Source: an uncultured Lachnospiraceae bacterium (GTDB lineage: Bacteria > Bacillota > Clostridia > Lachnospirales > Lachnospiraceae). From it: a stretch of DNA of 45,517 bases. The notes under the pieces are model-generated. The model was given only the letters and a program-made list of their open reading frames with translations, was not told where the DNA came from and searched no databases. Of the stretch, positions 7,169 through 15,058 are shown piece after piece (the first letter of the stretch is position 1; each line of letters opens with the position of its first letter). Location of the stretch: positions 29,491-75,007 of the forward strand of contig CAJTVT010000008.1 in assembly GCA_910580015.1 (NCBI GenBank), read 5' to 3'. Both the position numbers and the translations under genes were made by a program.

Positions 7169-8866
7169 CTATTCATGCATATAGCTCACATGCAGCAATT
7201 CATGCTCTCGATTTTTTAGCAGATCCTGGTACAATGTATCTACCAACGGATTTTCCTCACTGCGTTTAATCTGGAGCGCCTTGTCATTCTTATAAAGTCC
7301 CTCAGCACGCATCCGCTTTTCTGTAGAACGAGCAAAGGGCTGTCCAGCTCCAGCAACACAGCCGCCAGGACATGCCATCACTTCCACAAAATCAAAATGC
7401 TCCTCACCACACTCGATCTTTTGAAGCAGCCGATCCGCATTGCCAAGACCACTGACTATCCCAATCCGTATTGTGCGTTCCCCAAGATTAAGTTCACACT
7501 CTTTGACCCCTTCCATTCCTCTAACACCGATAAATTCAATCTCTTTCAAAGCTTTTGGACTTTTGTCTGCCACAACCCGACGGACTGCTGCTTCCGTCAC
7601 ACCTCCTGTAGCCCCGAAAATCACACCAGCCCCTGAATAGATAGAAAAAGGCATATCATATGCTTCTGGTTCCAGACGGTCAAAGCGGATTCCGATCTCT
7701 TTGAACATTCCAATAACTTCTTCTGAGGTAAGCACATAATCCACATCTGGAACTCCATTTCGAACAAATTCTTCTCTGGATGCCTCGAATTTTTTAGCTG
7801 TGCAGGGCATGATGGCAACAGAAACTGTTTCTTTGCCTTCTTTTTCATCCTGCTCTTTATAATATTCTTTTATGACAGCTCCAAACATCTGCATGGGAGA
7901 CTTTGCAGTGGAAACGTAAGGCATTACATGAGGGTACTGCGTCTCCACATAACGGATCCATCCAGGACAACAGGAAGTGAACAGTGGATACTTTCGTTCT
8001 TTTTCATCCAAACTCTCCACCAATTCCTGAGACTCCTCCATAATGGTGAGGTCTGCCCCCACAGAGGTATCAAAAATGGCATCTACGCCCAACATGCGCA
8101 GAGATGCAATAAGCTTTCCAATCGTGTTTTCTCCTGGATTGTAACCATATCCTTCCCCGATTGCCACACGCACTGCTGGCGCAATCTGTACCACTACCCG
8201 TTTATTAGGATTATGAATTGCCTCCCACACATCATGTGTATCATTCTTGATGGTGATGGCTCCAGTAGGACACACTGCCGCACACTGCCCACAGTTGACA
8301 CAGTTGGTGTCTGCGATATCTCTTCCAAATGCTGTGGAAATCTCCATGTCAGCACCCCGGTGAGCAAAATCAATGGCCCCCACATGCTGGATCTCACTAC
8401 AAACTCTGACACAGTCGCCACAGAGAATGCACTTATTGGGATTACGCACGATTGCCTTGGAGGAAGTATCAATGGGACGTATGGGGTTGGTATTTTCAAA
8501 GCGCACCCCAGGAATTGAAAAACGGTTTGCCAGCTCCTGCAATTTGCATTTTCCATTCTTTTCACAGGTGGTGCAATCCCTACAATGCGCAGCCAAGAGC
8601 AACTCTAAAATCCGTTTTCTATGATAGTAAAGCTGAGGTGTATTTGTACGGATTTCCATACCATTTTTGGGAGGAGTTGAGCAGGACGCCACAATCCCTC
8701 CTCGATTATCCTCCACCACACACATACGACAGGCACCATAGATAGACAAATCTGAATAATAACAAAACGTGGGTAAGATAATTCCTGCCTTGCGGATGAC
8801 TGCAAGGATATTTTTCTCATCGGTGAACGGTACACGCTCTCCATCAATGATCATATATTTTTCCAT
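7169..8866 (-). CDS. hydA: [FeFe] hydrogenase catalytic subunit, NAD-linked trimeric type
   Basis: A 565-residue catalytic subunit. In order it has an N-terminal [2Fe-2S] domain (CYYSDLSIYGACRMC then a Cys in VASCSTPP), a His-ligated [4Fe-4S] motif (HCRDCTTCEKNGKC), a two-cluster ferredoxin domain (CILCGDCVRVC and CVNCGQCAAVC), and the H-cluster domain. The H-cluster signatures are TSCCPGW (about 301), MPCTAKKFE (about 352) and EVMACPGGCVAGAGQP (about 494-509). The last usually reads GGGQP, so there is a Gly-to-Ala change. Together with HydB and HydC it should couple NADH and reduced ferredoxin to H2 production or the reverse, in the cytoplasm. It starts 13 nt after hydB. The maturases HydE, HydF and HydG are not in the window. 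Confidence 0.93.
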   Translation of the reverse strand: MEKYMIIDGERVPFTDEKNILAVIRKAGIILPTFCYYSDLSIYGACRMCVVEDNRGGIVASCSTPPKNGMEIRTNTPQLYYHRKRILELLLAAHCRDCTTCEKNGKCKLQELANRFSIPGVRFENTNPIRPIDTSSKAIVRNPNKCILCGDCVRVCSEIQHVGAIDFAHRGADMEISTAFGRDIADTNCVNCGQCAAVCPTGAITIKNDTHDVWEAIHNPNKRVVVQIAPAVRVAIGEGYGYNPGENTIGKLIASLRMLGVDAIFDTSVGADLTIMEESQELVESLDEKERKYPLFTSCCPGWIRYVETQYPHVMPYVSTAKSPMQMFGAVIKEYYKEQDEKEGKETVSVAIMPCTAKKFEASREEFVRNGVPDVDYVLTSEEVIGMFKEIGIRFDRLEPEAYDMPFSIYSGAGVIFGATGGVTEAAVRRVVADKSPKALKEIEFIGVRGMEGVKECELNLGERTIRIGIVSGLGNADRLLQKIECGEEHFDFVEVMACPGGCVAGAGQPFARSTEKRMRAEGLYKNDKALQIKRSEENPLVDTLYQDLLKNREHELLHVSYMHE

Positions 8867-8879
8867 GTCCGTTCTCCTC

Positions 8880-10769
8880 CTAGACTTCTTTCACTGCGTG
8901 GAAATTACAGCCCTCTTTGCAGGCTCCACATTTTATACATTTGCTGGTATCAATCACAAAAGGTGTCTTGATCTCACCGGAAATTGCACCCACAGGACAG
9001 AGCCTTGCGCACTTACTACAACCTTTGCACAATTCAGGATCAATCTGGAACGTTACCAACGCCTTACACTGGCCTGACGGACATTTTTTGTCCACCACAT
9101 GGGCAAGATACTCCTCTTTAAAATACTTCATGGTACTGACTACTGGGGAAGCTGCTGTTTTTCCGAGCCCGCAGAGAGCTGTCGCAGATATAGTTTCTGC
9201 CAATTCCTCCAAAAGTTGAATATGTCTCATGGTTCCTCGGCCTTCACAGATATCATTTAACAATTCTAACATCCGTTTTGTTCCTTCTCTACAGGGAATA
9301 CATTTGCCACAAGATTCATTCTGCGTAAAATTCATGAAAAATCTTGCAACCTCCACCATACAACTCTTGTCGTTCATCACCACCAGGCCGCCGCTTCCGA
9401 TCATCGCCCCTACCTTTTTCAAGGAATCAAAGTCCAAATGCAGGTCAAGATGATCTTCACTGGGGTTGATGCACAGACAGCCGCCAGAAGGACCACCGAT
9501 CTGAACTGCCTTAAATCCACCACCCTTGACACCGCCGCCGATATCAAAGATGACTTTTCGAAGAGGTGTACCCATTGGAACCTCAATTAATCCGGTATTC
9601 ATCACATTCCCAGTAAGTGCAAATGCCTTGGTTCCATGATTGTTGTCTGGTCCAATGGTTTTATACCATTTTGCACCTTTATCGATGATAGGCGGAACAT
9701 TACAGTACGTTTCCACATTGTTTAACACAGTAGGTTTCTCAAACAATCCCTTCTCCACGGTACGTGGCGGTTTCACCCTTGGCATCCCTCGATTTCCTTC
9801 GATAGAAGCCGTAAGCGCAGAACCCTCTCCGCATACAAATGCCCCAGCGCCCTGACTAATTTTCAAGTCAAAATCAAACCCAGAACCTAAAATATTCTCT
9901 CCTAACAGCCCTTTTTCCTGGGCTTTATGAATCGCATTTTGCAGTCGTTCCACGGCAAGTGGGTACTCTGCACGCACATAAATATACCCATAATGCGCAC
10001 CTGTGGCTATCCCAGCAATCAACATCCCTTCAATCACCCGGTGGGGATCTCCTTCCATCATGCTGCGATCCATAAATGCGCCTGGATCTCCCTCATCGCC
10101 GTTACATACAATATATTTTACCTCTTCCTGTTGCGCCAAAACCTGGGACCATTTTCTTCCAGTGGGAAATCCACCGCCTCCCCGCCCACGCAAGGATGCC
10201 TCAGAAACTTCGTCCACAATCTGCTGAGGTGTCATGTCAAACAATGCTTTTGCTACAGCACGGTACCCTCCCACTGCTATGTATTCCTTGATGGATTCCG
10301 CATTGATCCTTCCGCAGTCCTCCAAAGCCACCCTTGTCTGTTGCTTGTAGAATGGAATATCATCCTGTTTCTCATAAGCCTTTCCATCCTGATCATGGTA
10401 CACCAAACGGTCAATAATTTCATCTCCCACAATACTCTTTTCGATGATTTCCTCACAATCGTCTGTCTGTACTTTGACATATAAAATTCCCTCTGGTTCT
10501 ATCCGAAGCAGAGGACCCATTTCGCAGAATCCATGACAGCCAGATTTCTTTAACCCAATACTGTCATCATGAGGTTCCTTTTCTAACACCAAGGAACATT
10601 TGATCCCTCGCTCCATCAAAATTTCCTGCATCTTGGCATAAATATTCAAGGAACCTCCTGCCACGCATCCTGTTCCTGCACAGATAAGAATCTGCTTTCT
10701 CTGGGTCTTTAAGGACGCCGCATACACTTTCCTTCTGGCTTCGAGTTCTTCTCTTGTATTAATTCTCAT
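8880..10769 (-). CDS. hydB: NAD-linked [FeFe] hydrogenase, NuoF-like flavoprotein subunit
   Basis: A 629-residue NuoF-type subunit. It has an N-terminal thioredoxin-like [2Fe-2S] domain (CAGTGCVAGGS and KKSGCHGFCEMGP), the NADH/FMN binding core (GRGGGGFPTGRKW, CNGDEGDPGAFMDRS), a [4Fe-4S] site (ESCGKCIPCREGTKR), and a C-terminal two-cluster ferredoxin domain (CKGCSKCARLCPVGA and CIKCGACKEGC). It takes electrons to or from NAD and is the site of flavin-based electron bifurcation in characterised trimeric enzymes. I set the start at 10769 (MRINTREEL) because GAGGAGG lies six nucleotides upstream; a longer frame reaches 10790. The gene overlaps hydC by 11 nt. Confidence 0.93.
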   Translation of the reverse strand: MRINTREELEARRKVYAASLKTQRKQILICAGTGCVAGGSLNIYAKMQEILMERGIKCSLVLEKEPHDDSIGLKKSGCHGFCEMGPLLRIEPEGILYVKVQTDDCEEIIEKSIVGDEIIDRLVYHDQDGKAYEKQDDIPFYKQQTRVALEDCGRINAESIKEYIAVGGYRAVAKALFDMTPQQIVDEVSEASLRGRGGGGFPTGRKWSQVLAQQEEVKYIVCNGDEGDPGAFMDRSMMEGDPHRVIEGMLIAGIATGAHYGYIYVRAEYPLAVERLQNAIHKAQEKGLLGENILGSGFDFDLKISQGAGAFVCGEGSALTASIEGNRGMPRVKPPRTVEKGLFEKPTVLNNVETYCNVPPIIDKGAKWYKTIGPDNNHGTKAFALTGNVMNTGLIEVPMGTPLRKVIFDIGGGVKGGGFKAVQIGGPSGGCLCINPSEDHLDLHLDFDSLKKVGAMIGSGGLVVMNDKSCMVEVARFFMNFTQNESCGKCIPCREGTKRMLELLNDICEGRGTMRHIQLLEELAETISATALCGLGKTAASPVVSTMKYFKEEYLAHVVDKKCPSGQCKALVTFQIDPELCKGCSKCARLCPVGAISGEIKTPFVIDTSKCIKCGACKEGCNFHAVKEV

Positions 10770-11262
10770 CGAAAGCCTCCTCTCCGGCATCCCTGCCTTC
10801 CCTTAATTCCTGAATCAATGCTCTCGCTTTCTCAGGTGTCATTGCTGGATGCACCACATCATTCACTGTGCAGACTGGAGCAAGTCCACAGGCACCCAAG
10901 CAGGACACCGTCTCCACTGTAAACATCATATCATCTGTGGTTGGTTTTGCAGCCGTAACCCCAAGAATGCTGCGAATCTCTTCCAAAATTGTAGTGGACT
11001 GACGCACATGACATGCCGTTCCATCGCAAATTTTAATCACATATTTTCCCTTAGGTTCCAGAGAAAAATTCTCATAAAATGTTGCTACACCGTACACTTT
11101 TGCCTCACTCAGATGCAGTTTATGGGCAATATAGCAGAGCATCTCTTCTGGCAGATAGCGGTACACCTTCTGGATATCCTGCATAATTGCAATGATCGCT
11201 GTCTGACTATAATCATGAGCTTCTAAAATCTCATCTAACACTTTCACTTCCTTTGCCTTCAA
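10759..11262 (-). CDS. hydC: NAD-linked [FeFe] hydrogenase, NuoE-like subunit
   Basis: A 167-residue thioredoxin-like [2Fe-2S] protein of the NuoE family. The cluster ligands are seen in CDGTACHVRQS and CLGACGLAPVC. It passes electrons between the HydB flavin and the other clusters. The start codon is TTG, fixed by an AAGGAGG about eight nucleotides upstream. It is the first gene of the operon hydC-hydB-hydA-acidic protein, which has a near-consensus promoter just upstream. Confidence 0.9.
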   Translation of the reverse strand: MKAKEVKVLDEILEAHDYSQTAIIAIMQDIQKVYRYLPEEMLCYIAHKLHLSEAKVYGVATFYENFSLEPKGKYVIKICDGTACHVRQSTTILEEIRSILGVTAAKPTTDDMMFTVETVSCLGACGLAPVCTVNDVVHPAMTPEKARALIQELREGRDAGEEAFDEN

Positions 11263-11309
11263 ATCTTTTCCTCCTTAAGTAGGTTACTTTTGTATCATTC
11301 AGTAATACC

Positions 11310-11338
11310 AGTATAACATTGACCCGTCGCGAACTCAA
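11310..11338 (-). promoter_or_regulatory. Promoter of the hydrogenase operon
   Basis: TTGAGT (11338-11333 on the - strand), a 17-nt spacer and TATACT (11315-11310), about 47 nt upstream of the hydC TTG start. No clear Rex-type palindrome overlaps it by eye. Confidence 0.75.
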
Positions 11339-11578
11339 CGAAAAGATTAAAATGAAACATCTTGCACAGACAACATGATAAACGTAGAGAAAGCGTCTGC
11401 TACCGCAAACGCTTCCTCTGTTACCACTTTTCCCACAATCACAGTGCCTGTAATTATAAAACTTCTAAAAAATTCCCGACTACCATGGACAGAGTAAATC
11501 CTATCAACACTTTTGCTGGATTTCTACGAACCATGCTCTTCTTTCTCCGTTTTTAAAAAATTTTCTTTCTGATACTTT
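11339..11578 (-). other. Gene-free stretch between the response regulator gene and the hydrogenase promoter
   Basis: The only structure seen is a hairpin at 11387-11418 (GAGAAAGCGT pairing with ACGCTTCCTC, 9 of 10 bp, 12-nt loop). No T-tract follows it on either strand, so termination of the FapA/response regulator operon here is plausible but not clear. No gene was found. Confidence 0.4.
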
Positions 11579-12679
11579 TCAGGCACTTTCTTCTTCATCT
11601 GTATTAATTGCCTCCATCTCTTTTCTGGACATACGGAAACATTCCATAATTTTAGGAGAAAAAATACCACATTCTCCACCCAGAATCATATAATATGCTT
11701 CCTCTCTGGAATAAGAACGCTTATAAATTCGTTCACTGATCAAAGCATGATAGGCGTCAACCACAGAAACAATCTGTGCTGAAATTGGGATCTCATCTCC
11801 TTTTAATCCCTCTGGATATCCTGTCCCATCGTAACGCTCATGATGATACCGACAAATTTCCAGACTCTTTTTATGATAATCTGGCGACTGCAGATCCTTC
11901 ATCATTTTCATAATTTCACACCCCTTAGAGGTATGTGACTTCATGTATTCTGCTTCTTCCTTTGTAAGCTTTGCTGGCTTATACAATACATGGTCCGAAA
12001 TTAAAAGCTTTCCAATATCCCGCAGGGAGGAAAGTTCTGCTATGGCCTCAACATCCTTGTCTGTCAGCTTGTATTCTGGATAATTCTGTTGTACCTTCTT
12101 GCCGATAATTCGGCTGATCTCTCTTGTGATCTGTGTATTTTCCGAAAATTCAGGATAATGATGCTCCAAAATATTGCACACAATATCAATCATTTTCTCG
12201 TTACTCTTTTTTAACTTCTCCGCCTGGAGTTTCATCACAGCATACTGTTTACGAAGCATCTGATTCTGCTCTTGTACCTTCTCCTCCATCTGATTCTTGT
12301 GCACATACAGGGATATGTTATTATTGACACGGTTCTTGACCACTTCTGAATCAAACGGCTTTCTGATCAAATCAGACGCTCCCATCTGAATACACTTCTT
12401 TTCCACCTCTGTGGAATTCTCTGCTGTGACAATCAACACTGGAATGTGATTCATCCACCCTTTTCTCTTCATCGCTTCTAAAATCTTACTTCCGTCTTCT
12501 CCAGACAGATGCCAGTCCAACAGCACAGCCGCGATCTCCTTATTTTGTTTTTCCAGTAGTTGTAGTGTAGTCGCCGTGTCCTCTGCTTGCAGGATCTGAT
12601 AATCTGCCCGAAAGATTTCCGCCAAAACCATACGGTTGCTTTCCAAATCATCCACAATCAACATTTTATGCCGATCCAT
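11579..12679 (-). CDS. Response regulator with degenerate HD-GYP domain
   Basis: A 366-residue protein: receiver domain (1 to about 120, acidic pair LIVDD, phospho-acceptor Asp55 in LLDWHLSG, Lys in IRKPF), a coiled-coil linker (about 130-180), and an HD-GYP domain (about 185-355). The GYP part is intact (HHERYDGTGYPEGLKG). However the HD dyad reads L-R-D-I-G-K (Asp221), with Arg in place of the metal-binding His, so c-di-GMP hydrolysis may be lost or weakened. The start at 12679 (MDRHKML) has GGAGGG five nucleotides upstream and lies 11 nt after the fapA-like stop. The longer frame overlaps that gene and is unlikely. Confidence 0.85.
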   Translation of the reverse strand: MDRHKMLIVDDLESNRMVLAEIFRADYQILQAEDTATTLQLLEKQNKEIAAVLLDWHLSGEDGSKILEAMKRKGWMNHIPVLIVTAENSTEVEKKCIQMGASDLIRKPFDSEVVKNRVNNNISLYVHKNQMEEKVQEQNQMLRKQYAVMKLQAEKLKKSNEKMIDIVCNILEHHYPEFSENTQITREISRIIGKKVQQNYPEYKLTDKDVEAIAELSSLRDIGKLLISDHVLYKPAKLTKEEAEYMKSHTSKGCEIMKMMKDLQSPDYHKKSLEICRYHHERYDGTGYPEGLKGDEIPISAQIVSVVDAYHALISERIYKRSYSREEAYYMILGGECGIFSPKIMECFRMSRKEMEAINTDEEESA

Positions 12680-12690
12680 ATGTTCCCTCC

Positions 12691-14802
12691 TTAATTTCGA
12701 AATACGCCAATCTCTTTGAATGACAGGCGTACCGTAACATTTTTCACAGAATTGACCGCATTCCAATGCATTCCGTTCATCTGTACCACTGTTCCAGCAT
12801 TCAAAACGCCATGCACCACCATTTTTGATTCATTCGCCTTGCTACGTTTTTCCTCCAGCTCCTTGGTCCGCTCCATCTGCTGTTCCATCTGCTTACGCTT
12901 AATATAAGTGGCCTGCTCCACTTTTAAGTACAAATCCATTCCATTTCGGACTTCTGGCGGATATTGCCTCTGCAACTTCTTATAGGCTTCCTCAAAAATT
13001 GCAAGCTCTGACTGAAGTTTCTTTAATTTTATCTCTGCCTCTTCTTCTTTCTCAATCATAGCCTGGCTAACTCCAAGGAAAATACTGGTAAGCAGTCCAG
13101 CACGGTTCCCGATATGGTGAGCCTCGATCCCATTGACTGCTGCTGCGCTGCCACCGATAATTGCCCCTCTTGTACCAGAAATGACAATCTTTCTGCCTGC
13201 AATCAAATTGCTGTTCATCACATAGTTAGCACAGATCTCTCCATTTGCAGTAAGTGAAGCTCCCTCAAAAAATTTTCCATGAATATCTCCTGCCGATTCG
13301 ATTACAGCAAGACCACCACCAGATACACCATTTTTAATAACAATCTTCTGTCCACTTTGCAGATGGGCCGCCTCCACATTTCCCTCAATGATCAAATCAT
13401 CCTTGGACTGTATCACCACTCCACTTCCCACGTTTCCTTTGACCCAAATGCTACCATTAAAACGCAGGTTTCCGGTCGAGATGGTCACTTCATCCACCAC
13501 CAAAAGTGGCTGAATCGTGATCTCATTATTCTTAAGCTCAATCTTTCCAGATTCTCTCGCAATATAAGTCTTCTTATCTTGGGAAAGCAGAAATCCCCTT
13601 CCTTTTAACATCTGCTTTTCCTGTCCTCCCTGGGCTGGAAGTTCTGTGCCATCCACAGTCCTTCCACCCATTCCTGGCTGTGCCTCATGATATACGGCAA
13701 TAACTTGTCCTGCTTTCACCTGTTCAAAATACACCGTATTTTGATAATCGATGGATCCATCTTCCCGAATCGCTGGGATTTGTGGAATCCCTGTCCTAAA
13801 AAAGAATTCATAATGCCCATCTTTGCCCCGCTCTGGCCTTACCCCTTCTGCCGCCAGAAAACGGTTCGTTGCATGAGCTGATTCTTTTAAATATTTCTCT
13901 ATATTTTCTTGTTTAATTCCAAAAACAATATTCTCTTTTGCAAGCAAACGCATAATCTCGTTCTTCGTCTTACAAGAACCTTTTTCCAATGTTACGTATG
14001 CTTCCATCTTATCCTGACTCACTGTTATCAGACATTCGGACGCCAATTTTGCCTGTTCTTCCAGCATTTCAAACTGTATATCTTCTTTGGTATCCGCCTG
14101 TGCAAGCATCTTCTTACGAATCTGCTCCATCTCTTTTGCGGAGTACATCATGCTCTTATAAGCAGACACATCCAGCCCATTTTCCAACCCTAGCCGAATC
14201 TCTCTCATCTGCTGCCAACGATACAACTCCTTCGCATACAGGGACACATCCACTCGTCGTTCCAGGCCAAGCCGGATCTCTCTCATCTGCTGCCAGCCAA
14301 AATTAATTTTGGCATATACAGTTACATCCAAACCTTCCTCCACACCTAGTCGAATTTCCCGTATGGACTCCCCTAAAAATTCTTTGATCAGATACAGGCT
14401 TACATCTGCCTTATGCTCCAAAGCCAGTCGGATTTCTTCCAACTGGTCTGGCTCATAGCCCTCCTTGATATAAGGAAAAATATTTACTTTTCCTTGTTTC
14501 GCCTTACGAATCTGCCTGAGATATCCTGCTTCCAGTTTTTGATGTTCTGACAGATCTATGCCATCCCTCAAACCCTTGCGGATCTGACGCATACGGTCAT
14601 AAGAAATCTCTGGTCTGGCGTAGACAGACACATCCAACCCCCGCTCCAGCCCTTTCTTAATCTCCTCCATCTGAAACCAGTCATAATTTACAGAAGTATA
14701 CCAGGATACATCCAGTCCTTTTTCAAGCCCCTGACGGATTTCTTCCATTTGCCCCTTATCAAATCCCATGGCTTCATACTTTTTTAATAACTGATTACTC
14801 AT
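12691..14802 (-). CDS. FapA-like DUF342 protein with an N-terminal repeat domain
   Basis: A 703-residue protein. Residues about 19-230 are eight complete copies plus a partial one of a 24-26-residue repeat with consensus QMxEIRxGLExGLDVSxYA. The rest is a DUF342/FapA-type domain (about 265-620), seen as a beta-helix-like series of short valine/glycine rungs (for example GNLRFNGSIWVKGNVGSG and VIQSKDDLIIEGNVE) and a C-terminal coiled coil (about 590-660). FapA-type proteins are polymer-like cytoplasmic proteins of poorly known role, sometimes linked to surface sensing or motility. It is the first gene of an operon with the HD-GYP regulator. It has a consensus promoter and no membrane segment. 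Confidence 0.8.
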   Translation of the reverse strand: MSNQLLKKYEAMGFDKGQMEEIRQGLEKGLDVSWYTSVNYDWFQMEEIKKGLERGLDVSVYARPEISYDRMRQIRKGLRDGIDLSEHQKLEAGYLRQIRKAKQGKVNIFPYIKEGYEPDQLEEIRLALEHKADVSLYLIKEFLGESIREIRLGVEEGLDVTVYAKINFGWQQMREIRLGLERRVDVSLYAKELYRWQQMREIRLGLENGLDVSAYKSMMYSAKEMEQIRKKMLAQADTKEDIQFEMLEEQAKLASECLITVSQDKMEAYVTLEKGSCKTKNEIMRLLAKENIVFGIKQENIEKYLKESAHATNRFLAAEGVRPERGKDGHYEFFFRTGIPQIPAIREDGSIDYQNTVYFEQVKAGQVIAVYHEAQPGMGGRTVDGTELPAQGGQEKQMLKGRGFLLSQDKKTYIARESGKIELKNNEITIQPLLVVDEVTISTGNLRFNGSIWVKGNVGSGVVIQSKDDLIIEGNVEAAHLQSGQKIVIKNGVSGGGLAVIESAGDIHGKFFEGASLTANGEICANYVMNSNLIAGRKIVISGTRGAIIGGSAAAVNGIEAHHIGNRAGLLTSIFLGVSQAMIEKEEEAEIKLKKLQSELAIFEEAYKKLQRQYPPEVRNGMDLYLKVEQATYIKRKQMEQQMERTKELEEKRSKANESKMVVHGVLNAGTVVQMNGMHWNAVNSVKNVTVRLSFKEIGVFRN

Positions 14803-14842
14803 CGGTCACCTCTTTATTCTATTAATGATATCCTGCTGTTTC

Positions 14843-14871
14843 ATTTTATGATAAATTCGACTGTGTGTCAA
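14843..14871 (-). promoter_or_regulatory. Promoter of the FapA-like gene
   Basis: Consensus TTGACA (14871-14866 on the - strand), a 17-nt spacer and TAAAAT (14848-14843), about 40 nt upstream of the start codon. It diverges from the htpG promoter. Confidence 0.8.
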
Positions 14872-14942
14872 CAAAGGTTTCCAGTTTATAAACTTTTTAT
14901 AATTCCTCAAACCCTTGATTTTCCTGGCTTTTCCAGGCTTTG

Positions 14943-14969
14943 TTAGCACTCCTTTGAAAAGAGTGCTAA
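14943..14969 (+). promoter_or_regulatory. CIRCE element (HrcA operator) upstream of htpG
   Basis: A perfect match to the known CIRCE inverted repeat: TTAGCACTC, nine nucleotides, GAGTGCTAA. It ends seven nucleotides before the htpG -35 box. HrcA bound here would repress htpG outside heat stress. Confidence 0.95.
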
Positions 14970-14976
14970 TTTTCTA

Positions 14977-15005
14977 TTGACTTTTCGATTTATGGGTATT
15001 ACAAT
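14977..15005 (+). promoter_or_regulatory. Promoter of htpG
   Basis: TTGACT (14977-14982), a 17-nt spacer and TACAAT (15000-15005). It lies directly downstream of the CIRCE site and about 55 nt before the start codon. Confidence 0.85.
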
Positions 15006-15058
15006 CTTTTTAGATTAAAAGATAGAAACACGAAAATAACAAAAAGGAGTGTAGTTTT

